Part shown: piece after piece, positions 1-5,835 of the stretch
Layout: each line of letters begins with the position of its first letter
How positions within the stretch are numbered: the first letter of the stretch is position 1
Assembly: GCA_031259035.1 (NCBI GenBank)
Contig: JAIRLZ010000052.1
Span: 1 to 7,086, forward strand
Direction: 5' to 3'
From: Treponema sp.
Lineage (GTDB): Bacteria > Spirochaetota > Spirochaetia > Treponematales > Breznakiellaceae
Length of the DNA stretch: 7,086 nucleotides
Notes under the pieces: generated by a model
The model's input: the letters and a program-made list of their open reading frames with translations, nothing else
Database searches by the model: none
Told to the model about the DNA's origin: nothing
Translations under genes and position numbers: made by a program

Positions 1-119
1 CTTTTGGAGAAAATTGCTAATTCTTTATGGGTTTAGCATTTGCGGTTTATCCAATTTTCTCCAGGGGTAAGAAGCTGTTCCAAAACTGACGCCATAAGGC
101 GCGTTTTGGAACAGCCTAA
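1..119 (-). repeat. 119-bp palindromic interspersed repeat, left copy
   Basis: The reverse complement of this stretch matches 6625-6743 without gaps at 115 of 119 positions. It contains two nested or adjacent palindromes. One is CTGTTCCAAAAC (75-86) pairing with GTTTTGGAACAG (103-114), with an inner CGCC-ATAA-GGCG hairpin at 90-101. The other is GGAGAAAATTG (6-16) pairing with CAATTTTCTCC (52-62). The copy starts at base 1, so it may continue outside the window. The long stems suggest a REP- or MITE-like interspersed element, or the 3' end of an insertion sequence. Which of these applies cannot be told from two copies. Confidence 0.85.
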
Positions 120-120
120 C

Positions 121-222
121 CTATAAATAGGGTGGCGGATACGCCGCTTCAACTCCCGCCGGCGCCAAAAGTTCTCGCGCTTTTCTCGTTTTGCGGGAAG
201 ACAGGCTGTCCATCGCCGCCAT
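121..222 (-). CDS. Short ORF of 33 codons, possibly a truncated gene start
   Basis: This minus-strand ORF begins 30 bp after the stop codon of the lactonase gene. It can start at ATG 222 or at ATG 213, the latter preceded by GGTGAG (223-228) at 9 nt, and it ends with TAG at 121-123. The 119-bp repeat begins two bases further on. The middle of the peptide reads KARELLAPAG, which resembles the N-terminal ELLAPAG motif of U32-family peptidases. The next residues (VEAAYPPPYL) do not continue that family. One reading is a gene whose body was removed or displaced by the adjacent repeat. The other is chance coding potential in a short GC-rich spacer. The U32 link rests on about seven residues and is weak. 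Confidence 0.25.
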   Translation of the reverse strand: MAAMDSLSSRKTRKARELLAPAGVEAAYPPPYL

Positions 223-252
223 CTCACCACAGGGTATAAGCGCGATTTGTTT

Positions 253-1332
253 TCACATGATGATGCACACGCCTGACAACGCTTTGTATTCGCGGATTTT
301 TTCCAGAACACCCGTTTCCCTATCAATATGGAAGACGACAAGGTTGTCCGACTCTTGGTGGCAAACAAGCAGGTAGTCTCCGGATGGATCAACAGCGAAA
401 TCTCGCGGCATTTTGCCGCCGGATGGAACAACCCGTTCCGGTTCGAGCAATCCGTCTTCCATAACGCGGAATGACGCTATGCTGTCATAGCCGCGGGTTG
501 ACACGTAGAGGCGCCGGGCGTCCGCGCCGAACTTGATCGCGGCTGCCGTGGCGCCGGCGGTCTGTGCCGTGGTTGGCAATGCCGGAATGGTTTGCAAGAG
601 GGCGCGGCATGCGCTAGAGAGGACGTCGACGGTGCAAGCAAGCTCATTTGCCACATATACAATGTCCTTTGCAGGGTGGAAAATCGCGTGTCTTGGACCC
701 GATCCGGCGGCTGATTGCAAAAACGGCGGGTCAAGCGGAAGCAGCGGCTTTCGCCTGTTTTTGTCAAAGGCGAACCTCCATATCCTGTCTGAGCCTAAAT
801 CACAGGCAAGCGCAAAGGTGGAACACTCCATTCCCGGCGTCTCACGCGAGATAAAAAAGTGTCCATGCGGGGCTTCCTGCCGCTCTTTATTGGGGCCGTT
901 TCCTGTAAACTGAACGATCTGGACGCATTCGCCGGCGCTTCCATCCGCATGTATGGGAAAAACCGTTGCGGAGCCTTCCAGATAATTAGAAACAACGGCG
1001 TACGTTCCACTGTTGTCAAGCGCGATATGGCATGGGCTTTTCCCCAGGCTGGAAACGTGGTTAATAAGAGAGAGTTTTTCCCCTCTCGCACCGCCCACCG
1101 CAAAAGCGGAGACGGCGCCTGTGGGCTTTCCTTGAAATTCATTGATCTCATTTGTCGCGTACAGAAATTTCTTAGAAGCGGACAAAACGAGGAACTCTGG
1201 ATTCACCGCTTCCACCGCGATATGCAGATCCTGCGCCTCGCCCGCGCCGCTGTCAAAAAGAAATGAATAAATGCCCGCGCTTCTCCCGCCCGCGCCCTGG
1301 GTATACGTGCCGATGTAACCGGTAGATGTCAT
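253..1332 (-). CDS. Lactonase family protein, 6-phosphogluconolactonase type (beta-propeller)
   Basis: This 359-residue protein belongs to the seven-bladed beta-propeller lactonase family (Pfam Lactonase, the E. coli Pgl/YbhE group), whose studied members hydrolyse 6-phosphogluconolactone or related sugar lactones in the cytosol. Family signatures visible in order are GTYT (8-11) followed by GIY, NPEFLVLS (44-51), SPCHIALD (99-106), EAPHGHFF (153-160), DLGSDRIWRF (178-187), GPRHAIFHP (212-220) with ANE (228-230), and PRDFAVDPSGDYLLV (309-323). Each marks a propeller blade. The length is normal and the end (GVCIIM) fits the family, so the protein looks complete. No signal peptide or membrane segment is seen. 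The ATG is preceded by GGGGAG (1339-1344), six bases upstream, and overlaps the TGA of the upstream gene as ATGA, which suggests coupled translation. Family membership is secure; the exact lactone substrate is inferred. Confidence 0.9.
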   Translation of the reverse strand: MTSTGYIGTYTQGAGGRSAGIYSFLFDSGAGEAQDLHIAVEAVNPEFLVLSASKKFLYATNEINEFQGKPTGAVSAFAVGGARGEKLSLINHVSSLGKSPCHIALDNSGTYAVVSNYLEGSATVFPIHADGSAGECVQIVQFTGNGPNKERQEAPHGHFFISRETPGMECSTFALACDLGSDRIWRFAFDKNRRKPLLPLDPPFLQSAAGSGPRHAIFHPAKDIVYVANELACTVDVLSSACRALLQTIPALPTTAQTAGATAAAIKFGADARRLYVSTRGYDSIASFRVMEDGLLEPERVVPSGGKMPRDFAVDPSGDYLLVCHQESDNLVVFHIDRETGVLEKIREYKALSGVCIIM

Positions 1333-2333
1333 TCAACGCTCCCCGCTTCTCCGCTTCGCGTTTTTCTGGTTGCATATGAGTTTTTCGATATGAACAAGAA
1401 CATCATTGATGGTTTGCGCTGAATGGGTGACAAAGGCGTCGTACCCAAACGGACGACTAAATCCGAGTCGCGGATGCACCCTTTAATGGTGTCCGCCACA
1501 TTCCGCAGGGCATTGTCGCCCTCAGTATGACCGTATGCGCTGTTGATGGATCTGAAGCCGTCAATAGCAAGCATGGCTATTGACCATGCTTGCTCGCCGC
1601 TTTGCTTGTTCAGCTTGTCGATAAATTCGTAAAACAAGCGCCTGTTGCCGGCGCCGGTAAGGACATCGAATTGCGCTTCGGTATGCATAATAAAAAGGTG
1701 GAGAGCCAAAAGACATGACGCGGAGCATATCCAGAACAACGGCGTATTATTCGCTATGAAACTGATCGTGGAGCCGGCGCTTGACAATATAAGGATTATG
1801 AAAATCAGGTTGATATGATAAACGGAAACATTTTTATAGGATAAAAGCAGATCAACAATATTAAGAATAAAAGGAAGATAGCTTATTAACAAACGGATGA
1901 AATACTTGCCGCCGTACATGAATTCATTGCGGTTCGTAAAAAAGAAATAAAACCCCCATCGCAGGTTGAGCAAGAGCGCGGCTATATGAACAAGGTTAAT
2001 AGCGGCGGCTGTTATAATGATTATTTTCAACCGTTTCATATTCTTGTAAGAGAGATAGTCAAGAAAAACAACCATTGCATACATCATGCCGACCTGAAAA
2101 ACATAATACAGCGTATTAACAATATAAAGCGCGGTTTGTCTGGTTTGTCCGCCTTGTCCCGCCAGCATATGATGGATGAAGTCGCACGTTATGGCCAGAA
2201 GCGTCATAATCAAACAAGAAATGAAGATTTTTCTTTGAACAGCATCCGTATTGCATTTGAGGAGATAGCCAATGCCAATAATAACAACAACTAAAAAAGA
2301 ATCAAGCGAGGCGTTAAACAAATAAACTGGCAT
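1329..2333 (-). CDS. Multi-pass membrane protein with frameshifted, degenerate GGDEF domain
   Basis: As read, this is 334 residues from ATG 2333, with an AGGAG 12 nt upstream (2346-2350). A TTG at 2376-2378 would add 15 polar residues and is less likely. The first 217 residues hold six or seven hydrophobic segments (about 12-26, 36-55, 68-94, 102-123, 145-165, 172-194, 197-217). These are followed by a diguanylate-cyclase-type domain: DVLTGAGNRR (223-232), IDGFRSINSAYGH (257-269), EGD (271-273) and RLG (295-297). Where GGDEF should follow, the frame shifts near 1440-1446. One extra base there (for example GGGG instead of GGG) gives RLGYDAFVTHSAQTINDV and a stop at 1333-1335, directly before the lactonase ATG. 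Even when repaired, the signature would be GYDAF, lacking the usual Gly and Glu, so cyclic-di-GMP synthesis is unlikely. It may be a degenerate sensor, a pseudogene or a sequencing error. Confidence 0.8.
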   Translation of the reverse strand: MPVYLFNASLDSFLVVVIIGIGYLLKCNTDAVQRKIFISCLIMTLLAITCDFIHHMLAGQGGQTRQTALYIVNTLYYVFQVGMMYAMVVFLDYLSYKNMKRLKIIIITAAAINLVHIAALLLNLRWGFYFFFTNRNEFMYGGKYFIRLLISYLPFILNIVDLLLSYKNVSVYHINLIFIILILSSAGSTISFIANNTPLFWICSASCLLALHLFIMHTEAQFDVLTGAGNRRLFYEFIDKLNKQSGEQAWSIAMLAIDGFRSINSAYGHTEGDNALRNVADTIKGCIRDSDLVVRLGTTPLSPIQRKPSMMFLFISKNSYATRKTRSGEAGSVE

Positions 2334-2345
2334 TTTCCCGGCTTT

Positions 2346-2350
2346 CTCCT
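2346..2350 (-). promoter_or_regulatory. Shine-Dalgarno supporting the ATG at 2333
   Basis: AGGAG on the minus strand lies 12 nt before ATG 2333. The spacing is on the long side, but no comparable motif sits before the TTG at 2376-2378, and the membrane-segment pattern begins soon after the ATG. This favours the shorter start of the GGDEF-type protein. Confidence 0.4.
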
Positions 2351-2402
2351 TTTTAAGATTAGGGCAAACACGGAACAAGCTCTAGCAGCCTGTTCGCTTG
2401 TA

Positions 2403-2442
2403 GGTTTTCATGGTTTTTTTGTTGAAAAAAGCCATGAAAACC
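2403..2442. repeat. Long hairpin, 18-position stem with 4-nt loop
   Basis: GGTTTTCATGG (2403-2413) pairs perfectly with CCATGAAAACC (2432-2442). The stem continues through one T-G wobble and six T-A pairs to a GTTG loop (2421-2424). It lies downstream of the gpsA stop and about 70 bp upstream of the GGDEF-type gene. It could end gpsA transcription or shield the mRNA 3' end, but no U-run follows the stem on either strand, so it is not a textbook intrinsic terminator. Confidence 0.8.
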
Positions 2443-2460
2443 ACGATGTATGGGTTGCCG

Positions 2461-2490
2461 CGAACCTTCGGTTTGCGAACCAAAGGTTCG
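2461..2490. repeat. Hairpin with CGAACC/GGTTCG arms
   Basis: CGAACCTT (2461-2468) pairs with AAGGTTCG (2483-2490). After one mismatch, GGTT pairs with AACC around a TGCG loop (2474-2477). The CGAACC...GGTTCG arms recur in the palindrome at 6762-6790 and, shortened to CGAAC...GTTCG, at 3679-3691. Confidence 0.75.
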
Positions 2491-2492
2491 AC

Positions 2493-2565
2493 GGAGTTTG
2501 AGCGGAAGAAATGGCGCAAAAACGCGCGTTTTCTCCGATTTGGGGCGCGAAGCGCAACAAACTCC
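2493..2565. repeat. Compound palindromic unit abutting the gpsA stop codon
   Basis: GGAGTTTG (2493-2500) pairs with CAAACTCC (2558-2565). The enclosed sequence contains the perfect 14-bp palindrome AAAACGCGCGTTTT (2519-2532) and a GCGC-GAA-GCGC hairpin (2545-2555). The outer arm ends on the first base of the gpsA TAG (2565-2567). I read it as an intergenic interspersed repeat that begins exactly where the gene ends. Confidence 0.65.
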
Positions 2566-3632
2566 TAGGACAAGCTGTCTAAAAAATTTTTCAGGAATTC
2601 CGCTGGTTCGATTTCCCTGTTCAGAATTTGATGAAGCCCCATGCTTATCGGCAGCTTGAGCCTGTATTTTTCCGCTAAAACTTTTATATGTTTGGCGGCC
2701 GCGACGCCTTCCGGCAAATAGCCCACCTCTTTGATGCGGTTTATCAGATCGTCCAAATCGTTGAATCGCTCAAGAATGCGCTTTTCAATGATTTCCCGTC
2801 CGAATCTGCGGTTCCGTCCCCAGACCGAACGGCAGGTGACGTCAAGGTCGCCGATGCCGGAGATTGAGGTGAAGGTTTCGGGATGGGTCGATCCCATTGC
2901 GTGTCCAAGCGCCTGTATCTCGTTCAGGCCTGCGGCGAGGAGCAGAGACGCGGTGCCGTCGCCAAACATCTCGCTTTCAACGTCATCAACGCCTGTTTTA
3001 AGCGCGTCAAGCATACCAAATGCTATGGCGATGACGTTCTTTGCCGCCGCCGCCACTTGGACGCCCTTGACGTCAAGGGAGGAGAACACCAAAAGCCGCT
3101 CGTTTTTGAGCAGATTCCTGTAACGGATCGAATTCTTGGCGTTTTCGCTCGCCGCGATAAGCCCCGTGATCTTTCCGCGCCCCACCTCCTCGGCGTGGCT
3201 CGGCCCCGCTATGTACACAAGGGAATGCTGGTAAAAACCGGGAAGGTAATCTTCCAGCATTTCAAGGATAAGCCGCGGTCCTTTGGGGCTTGACAAAAAG
3301 CCTTTGGTGATGACCGCGATGGTTGTTTCCCCATCCCGAATTGACGGAATGGCGAGAATTTTTTTCACCGTATCCAAAAGGTACAGAGACGGCGATGCCA
3401 AAATAAGAAATTCACGGTTGAGGGCGGCCTCGGCCAGGTCCGTGGTCGCCCTCAACGTTTCGGGAAGACCGACATCGGGCAAGAACCGCGAATTGATGCG
3501 CCGCTCATTTATGTCTTCCACCACGTCGCTTTCAAGCCCCCAAATAACAACATCAATGCCTTTGTCAGCTATTGACTTGGCAACCGCGGTTCCCCACGCG
3601 CCCGCGCCTAACACCGCCGCACGTTCATTCAT
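2565..3632 (-). CDS. gpsA: Glycerol-3-phosphate dehydrogenase [NAD(P)+]
   Basis: GpsA reduces dihydroxyacetone phosphate to sn-glycerol 3-phosphate with NAD(P)H in the cytosol, supplying the backbone of phospholipids. The 355-residue product has the Rossmann motif GAGAWG (9-14), the VITKGF segment with substrate-binding Lys (about 110), AGPSHAEEV (142-150, the family's SGPSFA-E motif), the catalytic-lysine segment AAAKNVIAIAFG (Lys198), GIGDLDVTC (258-266) and GRNRRFG (272-278). All are where the family has them, and the length is slightly above the usual 330-345. I choose ATG 3632 because GGAGG (3639-3643) lies six bases upstream. An ATG at 3650 would add six residues with a poorer site. The gene follows pepF after an 83-bp gap containing a palindrome, so co-transcription is possible but not shown. 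Confidence 0.96.
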   Translation of the reverse strand: MNERAAVLGAGAWGTAVAKSIADKGIDVVIWGLESDVVEDINERRINSRFLPDVGLPETLRATTDLAEAALNREFLILASPSLYLLDTVKKILAIPSIRDGETTIAVITKGFLSSPKGPRLILEMLEDYLPGFYQHSLVYIAGPSHAEEVGRGKITGLIAASENAKNSIRYRNLLKNERLLVFSSLDVKGVQVAAAAKNVIAIAFGMLDALKTGVDDVESEMFGDGTASLLLAAGLNEIQALGHAMGSTHPETFTSISGIGDLDVTCRSVWGRNRRFGREIIEKRILERFNDLDDLINRIKEVGYLPEGVAAAKHIKVLAEKYRLKLPISMGLHQILNREIEPAEFLKNFLDSLS

Positions 3633-3638
3633 ACTGTT

Positions 3639-3643
3639 CCTCC
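3639..3643 (-). promoter_or_regulatory. Shine-Dalgarno of gpsA, decides the start
   Basis: GGAGG on the minus strand sits six bases before ATG 3632. The alternative upstream ATG (3648-3650) has only GGAGA one base away from it, so the shorter gpsA start is preferred. Confidence 0.75.
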
Positions 3644-3662
3644 AATTCATTTCTCCATAGAC

Positions 3663-3703
3663 TTTCCCAAAACTAACCCGAACATAGTTCGCGTTTGGGG
3701 AAA
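3663..3703. repeat. Palindrome between pepF and gpsA, CCAAAACTAACCCGAAC family
   Basis: The arms TTTCCCAAAAC (3663-3673) and GTTTGGGGAAA (3693-3703) pair with one mismatch. The interior forms CGAAC-ATA-GTTCG (3679-3691). The left half CAAAACTAACCCGAAC is identical to part of the palindrome at 6751-6766, and the right half GTTCGCGTTT also matches that copy. It lies just after the pepF stop codon. Without a U-run it is more likely an interspersed repeat or mRNA-stabilising hairpin than a terminator. Confidence 0.75.
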
Positions 3704-3715
3704 AGCTCTATATTT

Positions 3716-5548
3716 TCAGCATTGCGCGCGCTCTTCAAATTCGCCAACTCTTTTTTCCAATATATCCAGACTTTTCCGCCAGAAGGCATTGCCTTCAATA
3801 TCACAGCCGATGGAACGAGCGACGTCTTCGACGGTCGCGCTGCCGGTCAATGCAAGCATGGCCTTGTATTTCTCCACAAAGCCTTGTTTGTTTTCTGAGT
3901 ACGCGGCGTACAAGCCAAGCGAAAAAAGCTGCCCAAAGGCATAAGGATAGTTGTAGAATCCCAGCGCCGCGCTGTAATAGTGGCTTTTCACCGCCCACAT
4001 ATACGGATGCAACAGATTTTCGTCAAGTCCGTCGCCGTACGTTTTCTTTTGCGCGTCAATCATAAGAGCGCATAGCTCTTCAGGGGAAAGCTCCACTACG
4101 GCGCGCCGTTCAAACAGTGCCTTTTCAAAATAAAAGCGGGATAGTATATCAACAATGACTTGGCAACAGTCCTTGAGATTCGCTTCTATTAAAAACAGTT
4201 TTTCCGCGTTGGACGCCGCCTTTGCATAGGCGCCCTCAAAGATGATGGTTTCAGCAAATACGCTTGCGGTTTCCGCGAGCGTCATAGGATACATAGCCCG
4301 CGTACGGGGCAGGGACTTGATAATGTCATGGTGCCACGCATGTCCAAGTTCATGCGCTACGGTACTCACGCTGTCGAAAGAGCCGTCGAAGTTGCAGAGA
4401 ATGCGGGAAACGCCCGCAAGTGGGAAATCGGCGCAGTACGCGCCGCCTACCTTGCCCTCCCGTATTCCAGCGTCTATCCAATGCGCGTCAAAAGCCGCTT
4501 GCGCAAACGCGCCCATCGCCGGATCAAAAGCCGAAAATTGGTTCACGATACATTGGGACGCCTCGTCAAACGTCCACCGCCGCCCTTCGCCGACAGGCGC
4601 AAAAAGATCGTAGAACGCGCACACCGGGATTTTGAGCGCAACGGACTTTATCGTGAGATACCTGCGGAACAGCGGCAGGGCGTGTTCCAGGGCGGCGATG
4701 AGAGAAGCGAGCGTTTCCTCGCTTATGCGCGACTGAAACGCCGCTTTTTGCAGAGGCTGGCATTCGCCTGCGGCGTTGCGCCAGTTCCGCCGCGTGTCCA
4801 TGACAATCGCCGCGCCTTTTACCCCGTTCAACGCGGCGGCAAGCGGAATTTCAACGCTCCGCCACGCCTCAAGTTCCGCTTTGTACGCCTTCTCCCGCAC
4901 CGAACGGTCCTTGTTCGCCGCCATGCCGCGCAATTGGGTGACGGTTTTCCACGCGCCGTCAACCGCGCCGTACGCGGCGCCTGCGGTGGAAGAAACCGCC
5001 TCGTGCAGGCGTTGCCATGCGTCCGCGCCAGATCGCGCGAGGTCGTTGGCAAGGTCTTCCATGTCCGGCGTCATTTGAAATCGGGCCTTGCGCACAGCTT
5101 CGGCAATAAAAAACTCGTAAGGCTCAAGGGTTTTGTCCGTGCGGAACAACTGTTCCCAATCTTCAATTTCAGCGAGCTTGTTCCGAAGGATGACCGCGGC
5201 CTTGCCAAGCGGCAACCGCGCCGACTCAACGGCGTTTATTTCAGCGAGCGCCCTGCTGTTGCGAGTGTCGGTTGTGTAGACGGCTTCCGCATAGGACATC
5301 AGGTTTTCCGCAGTGTCCGCGGCGTCTTCCCATGAGCGAATCGCTTTCACCGCGGAAGCGGCGTCAAACGGCGGGGAGTTTGTGAGCAGTTCCAACAACA
5401 GGGCGGCGCGTTTTTCAAGCAGGGCAATGTCCCGCTTGTATTCGGACGAATCAAACGATGGGTAGATCGTTTCGAGGTTCCACGAGGGAAGCGCGTCCGT
5501 GGCTGCGCCATTGGACGCTTCAATGGACGTATTTTTAAAAGTATCCAT
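3716..5548 (-). CDS. pepF: Oligoendopeptidase F, M3 family zinc metallopeptidase
   Basis: This 610-residue cytosolic metallopeptidase cleaves short oligopeptides and belongs to the M3B (PepF) group, whose members are about 600 residues long. The zinc motif is HELGHAWH, with His399 and His403 as ligands and Glu400 as catalytic base. Glu426 in AETASVFAE, 23 residues on, fits the third zinc ligand. The N-terminal half is helical, as in the M3 N-terminal domain, and begins with LPSWNLETIYPSF, typical of PepF starts. No signal peptide is seen. The ATG at 5548 lacks a clear Shine-Dalgarno sequence; the bases before it read CTTTTCTC. A possible -10 (TATACT, 5565-5570) lies so close that the leader would be very short. 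The gene appears intact. A 15-G tract sits about 70 bp upstream of its start. Confidence 0.95.
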   Translation of the reverse strand: MDTFKNTSIEASNGAATDALPSWNLETIYPSFDSSEYKRDIALLEKRAALLLELLTNSPPFDAASAVKAIRSWEDAADTAENLMSYAEAVYTTDTRNSRALAEINAVESARLPLGKAAVILRNKLAEIEDWEQLFRTDKTLEPYEFFIAEAVRKARFQMTPDMEDLANDLARSGADAWQRLHEAVSSTAGAAYGAVDGAWKTVTQLRGMAANKDRSVREKAYKAELEAWRSVEIPLAAALNGVKGAAIVMDTRRNWRNAAGECQPLQKAAFQSRISEETLASLIAALEHALPLFRRYLTIKSVALKIPVCAFYDLFAPVGEGRRWTFDEASQCIVNQFSAFDPAMGAFAQAAFDAHWIDAGIREGKVGGAYCADFPLAGVSRILCNFDGSFDSVSTVAHELGHAWHHDIIKSLPRTRAMYPMTLAETASVFAETIIFEGAYAKAASNAEKLFLIEANLKDCCQVIVDILSRFYFEKALFERRAVVELSPEELCALMIDAQKKTYGDGLDENLLHPYMWAVKSHYYSAALGFYNYPYAFGQLFSLGLYAAYSENKQGFVEKYKAMLALTGSATVEDVARSIGCDIEGNAFWRKSLDILEKRVGEFEERAQC

Positions 5549-5564
5549 GAGAAAAGTTTAGCAC

Positions 5565-5594
5565 AGTATAAAAAAAAATACTAGGGTCTGTTCA
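5565..5594 (-). promoter_or_regulatory. Candidate promoter of pepF
   Basis: On the minus strand TATACT (5565-5570) matches the sigma-70 -10 box at five of six positions. TGAACA (5589-5594) matches the -35 at four of six, with an 18-bp spacer that is rich in T. Transcription would start roughly 10 nt before the pepF ATG, giving an almost leaderless mRNA, which agrees with the missing ribosome binding site. The -35 half lies in sequence that may be an insertion-sequence remnant. Confidence 0.35.
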
Positions 5595-5615
5595 CATTAA
5601 GGGAAAGAGGAGAGA

Positions 5616-5630
5616 GGGGGGGGGGGGGGG
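5616..5630 (+). repeat. Poly-G tract of 15 bases
   Basis: Fifteen consecutive G residues follow a purine-only stretch (AAGGGAAAGAGGAGAGA, 5599-5615). The tract lies 68-82 bp upstream of the pepF ATG and just upstream of its candidate -35. Homopolymers this long slip readily during replication, so their length is expected to vary between cells and to be uncertain in an assembly. Confidence 0.9.
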
Positions 5631-5804
5631 CGGAAAAAGTAAGTGTGGAAGTTACGGAAGAACAACACCGGCGCACAGCGCGACTGCCAGCCAGACAGCA
5701 GGGAAAATGAATAACCGCAGGGCTTGCCCTGCGGCATCGAGAAAGTTTAGCGTTATTTGGATTTAAAATATTACCGATTTCTTTATTGAAAAGCGCGGGC
5801 GTAA

Positions 5805-5828
5805 TACCCCGCCCTTCAGGGCGGGGTA
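5805..5828. repeat. Perfect GC-rich hairpin just before the transposase start
   Basis: TACCCCGCCC (5805-5814) pairs perfectly with GGGCGGGGTA (5819-5828) around a TTCA loop. It ends seven bases before the transposase ATG and would hide any ribosome binding site there. Hairpins of this TACCCCGCCC type with CGTAATA beside them resemble the ends of IS200/IS605-group elements. That resemblance is recalled rather than tested, and no tnpA or tnpB is present. Confidence 0.6.
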
Positions 5829-5835
5829 GTTCATT

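Larger units (their letters stand above)
5581..5835. other. Non-coding spacer of mixed mobile-element debris
   Basis: This 255-bp spacer separates the divergent pepF and transposase genes. In order it holds GGGTCTGTTCACATTAA (5584-5600, reminiscent of an insertion-sequence end but without a visible partner), the poly-G tract, a perfect hairpin CCGCAGGGC-TT-GCCCTGCGG (5715-5734) and a second perfect hairpin (5805-5828). A long minus-strand frame reads through it from inside the transposase but has no recognisable protein character. I see no gene here. Confidence 0.55.

Noticed and set aside
33..431. 132-codon minus-strand frame overlapping the 3' end of the lactonase gene and the left repeat
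   Set aside because: It is out of frame with the lactonase inside a conserved blade. Its only recognisable part is the translated repeat.
1986..2294. 102-codon plus-strand frame inside the GGDEF-type gene
   Set aside because: It is antisense to membrane segments and asparagine-rich from the complement of hydrophobic codons. No start signal is convincing.
2403..2442. Intrinsic terminator of gpsA
   Set aside because: The stem is strong but neither strand has a U-run directly after it. It is reported only as a hairpin.
4328..5335. 335-codon open frame on the plus strand antisense to pepF
   Set aside because: Its composition is arginine-rich with no domain character, and it lies wholly inside a well-supported M3 peptidase. 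Long antisense frames are common opposite GC-biased codons.
5584..5600. Defined terminal inverted repeat of a complete insertion sequence around the transposase
   Set aside because: I could not find a matching inverted copy of GGGTCTGTTCACATTAA on the right side or a flanking target duplication, so element borders are not called.
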